This document shows positions 1 to 8,795 of a DNA stretch of 36,687 nucleotides, one piece after another. The translations under genes were made by a program, and so were the position numbers. The number at the start of each line of letters is the position of its first letter. The first letter of the stretch is position 1. The notes beneath the pieces are model-generated. The model was given only the letters and a program-made list of their open reading frames with translations. It was not told where the DNA came from and did not search any database. The stretch is from Palsa-513 sp036510225. GTDB lineage: Bacteria > Actinomycetota > Thermoleophilia > Solirubrobacterales > Solirubrobacteraceae. The DNA lies in assembly GCA_036510225.1 (NCBI GenBank), contig DATCEH010000049.1:1-36687 (forward strand), written 5' to 3'.

Positions 1-90
1 CCCCCGCCCCGGCCCCGGCCCCGGCCCCGGCCCCCGACATGCAGCCGGCCGAGCGAAAAGTGCGAAGAAACCCGAGTGAGTCTGGTCAGA
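1..90 (-). repeat. Dispersed GC-tract element, copy 1
   Basis: Bases 1-36 are a C-rich tract built on GGCCCC. It runs into a CCGAC-ATGCA-GCCGG near-palindrome (34-48), then GCGAAAAGTGCGAA (53-66) and CCCGAGTGAGTC (71-82). Read on the minus strand, bases 30-54 match 36636-36660 at 23 of 25 positions and closely resemble 14834-14858. The GCGAAAAGTG block recurs at 14821-14836 on the minus strand. The rest of the stretch up to the groEL terminator shows no gene. Function is unknown. Confidence 0.7.
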
Positions 91-173
91 CGCCGCCCGC
101 CCGATCCTCGACGAATCCCCGCGACCCGCCGCGCCCCGCCCGGCCGTAGGCGACGCCGGCCAGCCTGAAACGA

Positions 174-209
174 CGAAGGGCCCGGCGCGAATCCTCGCCG
201 GGCCCTTCG
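174..209 (-). terminator. Intrinsic terminator-like hairpin of groES-groEL
   Basis: This is a perfect 14-bp inverted repeat, CGAAGGGCCCGGCG paired with CGCCGGGCCCTTCG, around an 8-nt loop. It lies 45 bp past the groEL stop. On the minus strand it is followed by TCGTTTC, a weak U-tract, so it is a strong hairpin but not a textbook U-tailed terminator. Confidence 0.75.
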
Positions 210-254
210 GTACGTACTCGAACAACCAAGCGCGCACGCGCGCCGGGTCGCTGC

Positions 255-1886
<1,632 letters not shown>

Positions 1887-1976
1887 ATCTTCTCCTGAGA
1901 CGTCCGCCGGGCGTGTGGACCGGCGGCTTGACAAGGTCGGGCTTGGGCCTGCCCGATGAAACCTGTGCTGCTTGGC

Positions 1977-2267
1977 CTAGGCCTCGACGCGGGCGAGGAC
2001 GTCGGACTCGCGGAGGACGAGGAGCTCCTCGCCGTTGACCTTGATCTCGGTCCCGCCGTACTTGCTGTAGAGGACCTCGTCGCCCTCGGAGACGTCGAGC
2101 GGGATGCGCTTGCCGTCATCGTCGAGCTTGCCGTCGCCGACGGCGATGACCTTGCCCTTCTGCGGCTTCTCCTTGGCGGTGTCCGGGAGGACGAGACCGC
2201 TGGCGGTCGTCTCCTCCTCGTCGATCGCCCGCACGATCAAGCGATCGCCCAGGGGCTTTAGATTCAT
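1977..2267 (-). CDS. groES: Co-chaperonin GroES (HSP10)
   Basis: This is the 96-residue lid of the GroEL chamber, of normal family length. It starts MNLKPLGDRLIVRAIDEEE. It contains the mobile-loop region (TTASGLVLPDTAKEKPQKG, about residues 20-38), which binds GroEL, and the conserved GDEVLYSKYGGTEIKVNGEELLVLRE close. The ATG at 2267 is preceded by GGAGG with good spacing. The open frame continues upstream only through the CIRCE region and is not coding. It is first gene of the groES-groEL operon and is expected to be heat-inducible through HrcA. Confidence 0.98.
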   Translation of the reverse strand: MNLKPLGDRLIVRAIDEEETTASGLVLPDTAKEKPQKGKVIAVGDGKLDDDGKRIPLDVSEGDEVLYSKYGGTEIKVNGEELLVLRESDVLARVEA

Positions 2268-2319
2268 AATGAGACCTCCACTGAAGGGGTTGACGGCGAT
2301 CCGCGATTCTGGGCGATTT

Positions 2320-2344
2320 TGGCACTCTCGGACCCCGAGTGCCA
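2320..2344. promoter_or_regulatory. CIRCE operator 1 (HrcA site)
   Basis: TGGCACTC and GAGTGCCA form perfect 8-bp arms around a 9-bp spacer, which is the CIRCE architecture (consensus TTAGCACTC-N9-GAGTGCTAA). It lies between the predicted transcription start (about 2351) and the groES start codon, so bound HrcA would block transcription and the site would be in the 5' leader. Confidence 0.93.
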
Positions 2345-2357
2345 GCCCGTTCACAGA

Positions 2358-2386
2358 AGGGTAGCAAGCCGCTCGCGGATCGGCAA
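2358..2386 (-). promoter_or_regulatory. groES-groEL promoter
   Basis: On the minus strand, TTGCCG (2386-2381) and TACCCT (2363-2358) are separated by exactly 17 bp, which fits a housekeeping sigma-70-type promoter. It sits between the two CIRCE elements, which supports the assignment. Confidence 0.6.
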
Positions 2387-2394
2387 AGGAATCC

Positions 2395-2419
2395 TGGCAC
2401 TCTCGTGGACCGAGTGCCA
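2395..2419. promoter_or_regulatory. CIRCE operator 2 (HrcA site)
   Basis: This is a second perfect TGGCACTC-N9-GAGTGCCA element, just upstream of the predicted -35 box. Its centre is 75 bp from that of CIRCE 1, so the promoter is bracketed. Confidence 0.92.
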
Positions 2420-2632
2420 AAACCGCGCCCGACTGGAGGGCCGAGGCGGCCCGGGACCGCGTCGGCGGGTTCCCCGGCCACGGCCAGCGCCTGATGGGAG
2501 GACCCGCGGGACGACCGCCTCGACCGGACTGCCGCGCGGACGACCGCGTCCCGGCTATGTTGGCCCACAGTAGTGATCGTGTTGGGATTCGGTTGTTCTG
2601 AATCCGTGTCCATTCCCGTGGAGGGGTCGATT

Positions 2633-4633
2633 TTGAGGCATCCGGCGATCGGTATGGCGGTGATCGTCGGGCTGGTCGTCGGCCCGATCTCGGGAGCCGC
2701 CGCCGGAGCCGCGGCGGCAGCGGCGGCGAGCGCCGTCACCGGCCTCAGCGTCTCGCCGCAGCCGGACACGCCGGACGCGTCGCCCAAGACCCAGCTGAGC
2801 TTCCTCGGCGTGGCCGCGAGCCGGCTAAAGGGGCTGACGGTGACCGGTTCGAAGACCGGGCGGCACACCGGCCATTTCAGGTCTTACTCGGCCCAGACCG
2901 GGGCGAGCTTCCTCCCGGACCGGCCGTTCACGCCGGGCGAGACGGTCAGCGTCCACGTCGTGCGACCGGGCTTCACGGCCGTCACCTACAGCTTCACGAT
3001 CGCCCGGACCCGAGCCGTCACGCTGCCACCGCCGGCGGCGACCCGGCCGGCGCCGGACAGGCCGGTCAGCTTCGTCTCACGCCCGGATCTCAAGCCGCCG
3101 CCGGTCAGCGTCAGGACGAGCTCGCCGGCCGCGGCCGCCGGTGACATCTTCATCGGCCCCGACCGGGCGCCCGGCCAGGTCCGCCTGCGGGTCGGATCGC
3201 CGGGTCCGGAGATCCTCGACGAGACCGGCAGCCCGGTCTGGTTCGATCCCCTCAGCGGGGGGCTCGCCGCCTACAACTTCCGACCCCAGACCTACGAGGG
3301 TCAGCCGGTCCTCACGTGGTGGGAGGGCTCGGTCCTGTCGCTGGGCTACGGCCAGGGCGAGGACGTGATCATGAACCGGTCGTATCACGAGATCGCCCGA
3401 GTCAAGGCGGGCAACGGGTACTTCGCCGACCTCCACGAGTTCCAGCTGACGCCGCAGGACACGGCTCTGATCACGATCTACAGCCCGGTCATCGCCGACC
3501 TCTCGTCGGTCGGCGGATCCCGCAGCGCGCTGATGGTCGACTCGATCGTCGAAGAGGTCGACGTCAAGACAGGGCTGGTGATGTTCGAATGGCACGCGCT
3601 CGGCCACGTCAGCCTGACCGAGTCCCACGCGTCGCCGGCCGGGCCGTATCCGTTCGACTTCTTCCACGTCAACTCGATCCAGCTCCTGCCCGACCAGGCC
3701 CTGCTCGTATCAGCGCGAAACACGTGGACCGTCTACAAGGTCAGCACCCGGACCGGCGCGGTCGACTGGCGGCTCGGCGGCCGGGCGAGCACCTTCAAGC
3801 TGGGCGCGGGGGCGCAGTTCGCCTGGCAGCACGACGCCCGCCAGCAGGCTGACGGGACGATCAGCCTGTTCGACGACGAGGCCGCGCCGAAACAGGCGTC
3901 CCAGTCGCGGGGGCTGGTGCTCGCCGTCGACCCGGCGGCGCGGACGGCTTCGGTCGCCCACCAGTACACCCACCCGTCGCCGTTGCTGGCCAACAGCCAG
4001 GGGAACATGCAGCTGCTCGGCAACGGCGACGAGTTCACCGGCTGGGGGGCCTCGCCGTACTTCACGGAGTTCACCCCGGCCGGGAAGGTCGTCTTCGACG
4101 CGAAGCTTCCGTCGTCGACGGACACCTACCGCGCGTTCCGCGCCTCGTGGTCGGGTCAGCCGACCGACCAGCCGGCCGCGGCGGCGCGGACGGCCGGGTC
4201 GCACGTCGAGGTCTACGCGAGCTGGAACGGCGCGACCGACGTCGCCGGCTGGGAGGTGCTCGGCGGGACGACCGCGACAGGGCTCGGACCGGTCGGACAC
4301 GCGGCGCGCACCGGCTTCGAGACCGCGATCGACGTGAGCACGCCGGACCGGTACTTCGCCGTCGAGGCGGTCGACTCGACCGGGAAGGTGCTCGGGCGGT
4401 CGAGGCCGGCGGTGGTCGGCGGCCCGTCGAGCGCCCCGGCGGCGAGCCCGTCGCCGCAGGACCGGGCGCTCGTCGCCGACCTGAAGTCGGGCGGCACCCA
4501 GCCGGACTACGTGGTCCCCGTGCGGGCGGCGAGCCGGCATCCCCTCCGGTACGCAGGCGGTGGAGGGCTGATCGTCGCGTTGGCCGCCGCGTGCGGGGCG
4601 ACCTATCTCTTCAGAAGGCGCCGGGCCGGCTAG
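2633..4633 (+). CDS. Secreted/membrane-anchored arylsulfotransferase (ASST)-fold protein
   Basis: This protein of about 666 residues has an N-terminal hydrophobic segment (AVIVGLVVGP then an Ala-rich run), consistent with a signal peptide. The start region is followed by an Ig-like stretch (about residues 35-130), and the body (about 170-520) resembles the Arylsulfotran_2 propeller family. Typical pieces are GDIFIGPDRAPGQVRLRVGSPGPEI, DLHEFQLTPQDTALITIY and VDWRLGG...FAWQHDARQQADGTISLFDD. A final hydrophobic helix followed by RRRRAG could anchor the C-terminus. The TTG at 2633 is chosen because GGAGGGG lies six bases upstream; GTG 2573 and ATG 2654 are alternatives. True sulfotransferase activity is not shown by sequence. 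The stop shares a CTAG with the convergent ASCH gene. Confidence 0.8.
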   Translation: MRHPAIGMAVIVGLVVGPISGAAAGAAAAAAASAVTGLSVSPQPDTPDASPKTQLSFLGVAASRLKGLTVTGSKTGRHTGHFRSYSAQTGASFLPDRPFTPGETVSVHVVRPGFTAVTYSFTIARTRAVTLPPPAATRPAPDRPVSFVSRPDLKPPPVSVRTSSPAAAAGDIFIGPDRAPGQVRLRVGSPGPEILDETGSPVWFDPLSGGLAAYNFRPQTYEGQPVLTWWEGSVLSLGYGQGEDVIMNRSYHEIARVKAGNGYFADLHEFQLTPQDTALITIYSPVIADLSSVGGSRSALMVDSIVEEVDVKTGLVMFEWHALGHVSLTESHASPAGPYPFDFFHVNSIQLLPDQALLVSARNTWTVYKVSTRTGAVDWRLGGRASTFKLGAGAQFAWQHDARQQADGTISLFDDEAAPKQASQSRGLVLAVDPAARTASVAHQYTHPSPLLANSQGNMQLLGNGDEFTGWGASPYFTEFTPAGKVVFDAKLPSSTDTYRAFRASWSGQPTDQPAAAARTAGSHVEVYASWNGATDVAGWEVLGGTTATGLGPVGHAARTGFETAIDVSTPDRYFAVEAVDSTGKVLGRSRPAVVGGPSSAPAASPSPQDRALVADLKSGGTQPDYVVPVRAASRHPLRYAGGGGLIVALAAACGATYLFRRRRAG

Positions 4634-5028
4634 TTCTGGGCGCCGCCGAAGCCCTTGATGGCTTCGGTCATGCCGACTGGCTTGTCGATGATCTGCGAGA
4701 AGCGGACGACTGTGACCGTGTCCTCGGTCGAGACGTCCCGCCCGTAGATCTGCTCGAGGAACTTGATCAGCTCCTCGTGGCGGCGGAATTCGGGGTTGTC
4801 GTGCTCGATGTCCCGGGGCGATAGCTCCCGCAGGCGCATCACCTCGACCTGGTCGATCACCGCGTCGAAGACCTTCTCCCGGGGGGAATGCTGGTAGCCG
4901 ATCGTCACGATGACAGCCTCGTTCTTGCGGTACTTGTGCGACTTGTCGCCGAGCCGGATGGTCGCCGTCTTGCGACCGCGCTTGAGCTGGTCGGCGAAGA
5001 TCGTCGAGTAGAAGTTGAGCACCTGCAC
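4630..5028 (-). CDS. ASCH domain protein
   Basis: This cytoplasmic protein of about 132 residues has an ASCH fold, a PUA-related RNA-binding beta-barrel. The diagnostic stretch is GRKTATIRLGDK (about residues 18-29), followed by KNEAVIVTIGYQ. The middle (LREL SPRDIEHDNPEF) and the C-terminal VTVVRFSQI strand also fit. The open frame reaches 5136, but that would overlap the upstream NUDIX gene by 97 bp. GTG 5028 (or 5022) lies 11 bp after the NUDIX stop and gives a normal ASCH start, though no clear Shine-Dalgarno is seen. It is the last gene of a Crp-NUDIX-ASCH run. The substrate is unknown; RNA binding or nucleotide-derivative hydrolysis is known for the family. Confidence 0.82.
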   Translation of the reverse strand: MQVLNFYSTIFADQLKRGRKTATIRLGDKSHKYRKNEAVIVTIGYQHSPREKVFDAVIDQVEVMRLRELSPRDIEHDNPEFRRHEELIKFLEQIYGRDVSTEDTVTVVRFSQIIDKPVGMTEAIKGFGGAQN

Positions 5029-5039
5029 GCGCCTGGAGG

Positions 5040-5474
5040 CTATCGATCCGCCGCGGTTTGCGATAGGGCGCGGAGGACCATCTCCCGCTCGCCCTCGTAC
5101 GTCAGGGCGGTCGACGCCTCGGTCAAAGTCATCCACCGAGCCTCCTCGACCTCGTCGTCGTGGTCTGCCGGGTCGCCCGACCGGTAGTGGAAGAGGAAGA
5201 ACCTGACCCGCTTGGGAACGCTGCGGCCCTTGCGCCGGTACCAGTACCGGACGTCGCCGAGGTGGCTGACGAGATCGGCGTCGACGCCGCCCTCCTCGCG
5301 AACCTCGCGGACGGCCGCCTGCTCGGGCGTCTCGGCGTTGTCGAGGTGACCCTTCGGGAGCGCGAGCACCCGCTGGCCGTCGGCCGCCCGGCGGGCCGGC
5401 ACGATGACGAGGACCTCCGAGCCGTCGCGGACGACGACCCCGCCTGCCGAGAGCTCCTCGCCCGAGGCCTTCAG
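5040..5474 (-). CDS. NUDIX hydrolase
   Basis: NUDIX enzymes cleave nucleoside diphosphates linked to another moiety. The full Nudix box G-x5-E-x7-REVREEGGV is present (GHLDNAETPEQAAVREVREEGG), with a downstream YWYRRKGRSVPKRVRFFLF strand pair. Using only ATG/GTG/TTG the start would be GTG 5402, but that would remove the first strand of the fold. The in-frame upstream codons encode ELSAGGVVVRDGSEVLVIV, the usual NUDIX N-terminus. The only candidate start seen is CTG 5474, which overlaps the TGA of the Crp gene (CTGA). I therefore place the start there, as an inference needing proof. The closest functional type looks like small MutT/diadenosine-polyphosphate-type hydrolases; the substrate is not assigned. 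Confidence 0.8.
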   Translation of the reverse strand: MKASGEELSAGGVVVRDGSEVLVIVPARRAADGQRVLALPKGHLDNAETPEQAAVREVREEGGVDADLVSHLGDVRYWYRRKGRSVPKRVRFFLFHYRSGDPADHDDEVEEARWMTLTEASTALTYEGEREMVLRALSQTAADR

Positions 5475-6169
5475 AAGACGTACCGGTCGAGGGCGGCCGG
5501 GTCGTGGACGATCAGCTTGCCCCGGCCCTGCGAGATCACGCCGGCCCGCTCGAGCACCGCGAGCGACCGGCTCGCCGACTCCCGGGAGGACCCCGCGAGC
5601 TGGGCGATGTCGGCCTGGGTCGCCCTGACGAGGACCTCGACAGATCCGGCCCCGCGGGTCTGCTCGTCCTCGACGAATTGGCCGAGCACGCTCGCCACAC
5701 GGCTCTGGACCGTCAGGAACGACTGCCGGGAGAGCCGCTCGTTGGTCTCCCGAAGACGGCGGCCGAGGGCGATCACCAGCTTGAAGGCCATCTCATGGTG
5801 GGAGCCGAGCAGGCGGCGCATGTCGCCGCCGAGGATCGCGATGACCTGCATCTCGCTCGTCGCCTCGACCGTCGCCGACCGGCTCTCCCGCTCGAACATC
5901 GCGAGCTCGCCGAAGATGTCGCCGGTCCCGAAGTTGGCCAGCGTGATCGTCCGCCCGTCGCCGTGGGCCCTGATCGCCCGGGCGTGGCCGCTGCGGACGA
6001 TGTAGCAGGTGTCGCTCGCGTCGCCCTCCCGGAAGACGACCTCGGTCGGGGCGAACGACCGGGGAACCGCGACTTCGCCGACCCGGACGAGATCCTCGTG
6101 GGAGAGCGTCTCGAAGACCGGCACCTTCGCCAGCAGGCCGAGTGTCTCGCTCGTGAGAGTCGCCGCCAT
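5471..6169 (-). CDS. Crp/Fnr-family transcriptional regulator
   Basis: This 232-residue regulator has an N-terminal cyclic-nucleotide-binding domain (about 15-125) and a C-terminal winged helix (about 150-225). The phosphate-binding cassette is visible as FGELAMFERESRSATVEA (86-103) with the Arg-Ser pair R97-S98, so cAMP or another cyclic nucleotide is plausible. The recognition helix region is TQADIAQLAGSSRESASRSLAVLERAGVI. No Cys cluster typical of Fnr is seen. It starts at ATG 6169, and its stop overlaps the proposed start of the NUDIX gene, suggesting translational coupling of regulator, NUDIX and ASCH. Which promoters it controls cannot be read from the window. Confidence 0.92.
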   Translation of the reverse strand: MAATLTSETLGLLAKVPVFETLSHEDLVRVGEVAVPRSFAPTEVVFREGDASDTCYIVRSGHARAIRAHGDGRTITLANFGTGDIFGELAMFERESRSATVEATSEMQVIAILGGDMRRLLGSHHEMAFKLVIALGRRLRETNERLSRQSFLTVQSRVASVLGQFVEDEQTRGAGSVEVLVRATQADIAQLAGSSRESASRSLAVLERAGVISQGRGKLIVHDPAALDRYVF

Positions 6170-6253
6170 CAGCTCATTTCACACCATCGGCCCCGCCGGC
6201 GCCACCGCAACCCACTGAGCCGGCACATACCCGGCGACGGTATCGTCCGCCGG

Positions 6254-6802
6254 GTGCTGCGACTTGCGAGGATCCTGACGATCGCCGGAGCCTTGCTCGG
6301 CGTCGCGATACCGGCGCTCGGGGCGAGCGCGACCGCCGCGACGAAGCCGGCCACGACGAAGAAACCGGCCACGACGAAGCCAGCCACGGTGGTCTCGCGC
6401 CACCTCTGGGCGACGGTCGACGCGTGCAATCCGCCGGACCGCAAGAACATGGTCGGGATCCGCGGGTCGATGCCGGGGACCGGGCGCAAGGACGAGAAGA
6501 TGTACATGCGCTTCCGGATGCAGTACGAGAGCGACGGGACCTGGCGCTACATCGGGTCGAGCGCGGACACCGGCTTCCGCCTGGTCGGAGCCGCAACCTT
6601 CAAGGCCCGCCAGTCGGGCTTCTACTTCTCGATCCCGCCGGTCACCGGGACGAGCTACGTCGTCCGGGGGGTCGTCAACTTCGAGTGGCGCAAGAGCACG
6701 AAGGTCGAACTGCGCGCCCAGGACGACACGACGGCCGGTCACATCTCGGTCGCCGGCGCCGACCCGAAGGGCTACAGCGCCGCGGCCTGCAAGCTCTCCT
6801 AG
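6254..6802 (+). CDS. Small secreted protein of unknown function
   Basis: This 182-residue protein starts at GTG 6254. It has a clear signal peptide (RLARILTIAGALLGVAIPALGASA) followed by a short Thr/Lys/Pro linker with a repeated KPATT motif (about residues 30-45). The rest is a beta-rich domain with two cysteines (C58 region in VDACNPP and a final AACKLS) that could form a disulfide. I do not recognise the domain. TATCGT at 6241-6246 lies seven bases before the GTG, so the transcript may be leaderless; no matching -35 is evident. It is divergent from the Crp gene (84 bp apart). Confidence 0.75.
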   Translation: MLRLARILTIAGALLGVAIPALGASATAATKPATTKKPATTKPATVVSRHLWATVDACNPPDRKNMVGIRGSMPGTGRKDEKMYMRFRMQYESDGTWRYIGSSADTGFRLVGAATFKARQSGFYFSIPPVTGTSYVVRGVVNFEWRKSTKVELRAQDDTTAGHISVAGADPKGYSAAACKLS

Positions 6803-6857
6803 CCGGGCGACCGCTCAGCCGGGACAGTCGACTTAGACGAGGACGTACGGCGCCACA

Positions 6858-7610
6858 TCACCGGTCCGACCCTGCCGTCCGGCGGCCGCCGGACGGCGAT
6901 CCGAGCGGGTCGCCGGGCTCGAACAGTCGGGGGTCGTTGGTGATCACGCCGGTCACGCCCAGCCGGCGGAGGCGGTCGATCTGGGCGGCGTCGTCGACCG
7001 TCCAGACGTACAGCTCCCCGCCCGCCCGGCGGATCGACCTGACCAGGGCCGGAGAGACGAGGCGCCAGTGGGCCATCAGCGCGTCGCACCGGCCGGCCGC
7101 GATCGCCCGGCCGGCTCGCCGGGGCAGCAGCGCCCGATAGACGAGGCCGACGATCACGGCCAGCAGACGCGTCCGCGGGTCGGCCGTCCAGTCGCGCCGG
7201 ACCCGCGGCACCGACCAGCCCAGGCGGACGCCCGGCTCAGCCTCGCGGACCACGGCGAGGCTGTCTGGGTACGTCGTGCTGAACAGTGACCGGTCGAGCA
7301 GGCCGGCCGCCCGGACGGCGTCGATCGTCCGCAGCTCGTACCCCTCCAGCTTGAGGTCGACGTCCAGGAGGACGCCGGCGAAGTCCGGTCCGCCGAGGTG
7401 GTCGAGCCCATCCGCGAGGGTCGGCGTCCCCGTCGCCCGGAGGTGGTCGTAGTCGTGTGCGAGATAGAGCTCGCCCGACCCGTCGGTCCGCTCGCTGAGC
7501 ACGTCGAACTCGATCATCTCGACCCCGGCGGCGACCGCCGCGTCGAAGCTCTCGAGCGTGTTCCCGGCGACGATCCCGTCCGCGCCCTTGTGGCCGACCC
7601 GCAGGCTCAC
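6858..7610 (-). CDS. Glycerophosphodiester phosphodiesterase-family protein
   Basis: This 250-residue TIM-barrel GDPD-like protein would hydrolyse glycerophosphodiesters to glycerol-3-phosphate and an alcohol. Seen: HKG at 7-9 (family HRG), EFD at 34-36 (metal ligands), HD at 52-53 (second catalytic His), LDVDLK near 82-87 and VWTVDD near the C-terminus. The usual PENT is AGNT here (residues 15-18), and the E of the later metal-binding ExK strand looks like D, so activity or substrate could differ. The start is GTG 7610, which overlaps the nei stop as GTGA; the open frame upstream overlaps nei and is not needed. It is translationally coupled to nei. Confidence 0.88.
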   Translation of the reverse strand: MSLRVGHKGADGIVAGNTLESFDAAVAAGVEMIEFDVLSERTDGSGELYLAHDYDHLRATGTPTLADGLDHLGGPDFAGVLLDVDLKLEGYELRTIDAVRAAGLLDRSLFSTTYPDSLAVVREAEPGVRLGWSVPRVRRDWTADPRTRLLAVIVGLVYRALLPRRAGRAIAAGRCDALMAHWRLVSPALVRSIRRAGGELYVWTVDDAAQIDRLRRLGVTGVITNDPRLFEPGDPLGSPSGGRRTAGSDR

Positions 7611-8395
7611 TTCTGGCAACCCGGGCACCAGAACGTGTTGCGGTTCTGCTCGCCCTGTCCGGCAGTCCGGATCTTCGTCCCACACCGCTCGCACGCCTCG
7701 TCCCGGCGTCCGTAGACCGCCCGCGGCCGGGCCTCGAACCCGTCGCGCGCCGACTGGCCCATCCGCTCGCGCGCGAAGCGGACCGCCCGGAGGGCCTCGG
7801 CGTCAGTCGTCGCACCCAGCGGCCGCCAGGGATCCAGCTCGGCCGCGAAGCACGACTCGGCCTTCCAGATGTTGCCGATCCCCGCGAGCGTCCGCTGGTC
7901 GAGCAGGGCGTCGCCGATCGGCCGCGTCGGATCGTCCTCGCGCAGGCGCCCGAGGAAGCGCGGCTCGTCGAACTCGTCGGCCAGCACGTCCTGACCGAGC
8001 CCGGCCAGCTGCTGGTCGAAGCGCGTCCGCGAATCCCGGACGAGCTCGAGCACCGGCCCGTCGAACTGGACGACCACGTCCGGGCCGGCGTCGATCACCA
8101 GCCACGCCCGGTGACGGCCCCGCCGCCACGGGGCAGCGGCCTTGTACACGCCCCAGGACCCGGTCATCCGCAGATGCGAATGGAGCGTCAGGCCGCCCTC
8201 GAAGCGCACGAACAGGTGCTTCCCGTAGGCGTCGACCGACCCGACCACCCGGCCGGCGAGCCGCTCGCCCCAACTCGCGATTCCCGCGCCGTCACGGTGG
8301 CGGGCCGACGGCGTGAGGATCCGGTCGGGGACCCGCCCGGCGAGCACCGGCCGGATCCGGTTGGCCGCGTAGTGGATCGTGTCGCCCTCGGGCAT
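7607..8395 (-). CDS. nei: Formamidopyrimidine-DNA glycosylase / endonuclease VIII family (Nei2-type)
   Basis: This is a 262-residue base-excision-repair glycosylase/AP lyase. MPEGDT at the N-terminus supplies Pro2 (Schiff-base nucleophile) and Glu3; the MPEGD form is typical of endonuclease VIII rather than MutM (MPELPE). K59 in AYGKHLFVRF is the conserved loop lysine, GIGNIWKAE is the H2TH region, and CERCGT...CPGC is the C-terminal zinc finger. The substrates are expected to be oxidised pyrimidines. It is followed by the coupled GDPD gene, and the gst-like gene and lhr are upstream. The lhr-nei neighbourhood is also found in mycobacteria, which supports a repair module. Confidence 0.95.
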   Translation of the reverse strand: MPEGDTIHYAANRIRPVLAGRVPDRILTPSARHRDGAGIASWGERLAGRVVGSVDAYGKHLFVRFEGGLTLHSHLRMTGSWGVYKAAAPWRRGRHRAWLVIDAGPDVVVQFDGPVLELVRDSRTRFDQQLAGLGQDVLADEFDEPRFLGRLREDDPTRPIGDALLDQRTLAGIGNIWKAESCFAAELDPWRPLGATTDAEALRAVRFARERMGQSARDGFEARPRAVYGRRDEACERCGTKIRTAGQGEQNRNTFWCPGCQK

Positions 8396-8473
8396 CGCCC
8401 AGTCAAGGCTACGGGTCGCTCAGGCATCCGACGGCCCCGGGCACCGCATTCGGGATGCGGCCGGCCGACCGAT

Positions 8474-8752
8474 TCACTTCTGGGCACCGATCCAGGCGAA
8501 GATCGCGCGGGAGTGGGCGAGAACCGTCCCGTCGGGCAGCTTCAGTGCCGGGAGCTTCGTGCCTGCGGTCGCTTCCCGCAGCTCGTCGCGCGAGCCCTTG
8601 CGCAGGAACGGGATCGGGCTGCCGTGACCGGCGATCACCTTCTCGTAGTCGATTCCCGCCGCCCGGAGGGCCTCCTGCACGCGCCGGCACGGGTGCACCT
8701 GCGGGCCGCCGTCGTCGCCGTGGCAGACGAACAGTGTTGGCTTCTCGGCCAT
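8474..8752 (-). CDS. Small thioredoxin-fold protein (GST N-terminal/glutaredoxin-like)
   Basis: This 92-residue protein resembles an isolated GST N-terminal (thioredoxin-fold) domain. It has a first strand TLFVCHGDDGG, then helix RRVQEALRAAGIDYEKV, the KLPALKLPDGTVLAHSRAIFAWI block (cis-Pro strand and S-binding region), and no C-terminal helical domain. CHGDDGGPQVHPC gives two cysteines 12 residues apart rather than a CxxC pair. It starts at ATG 8752 with GGGAGGAG upstream. It lies between nei (downstream) and lhr (upstream, 43 bp). A redox or glutathione/mycothiol-type role is inference; the reaction is unknown. Confidence 0.8.
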   Translation of the reverse strand: MAEKPTLFVCHGDDGGPQVHPCRRVQEALRAAGIDYEKVIAGHGSPIPFLRKGSRDELREATAGTKLPALKLPDGTVLAHSRAIFAWIGAQK

Positions 8753-8795
8753 GGTTCTCCTCCCGATCGCGGTTCGCCCGGAAGCCTAGTCCGAC

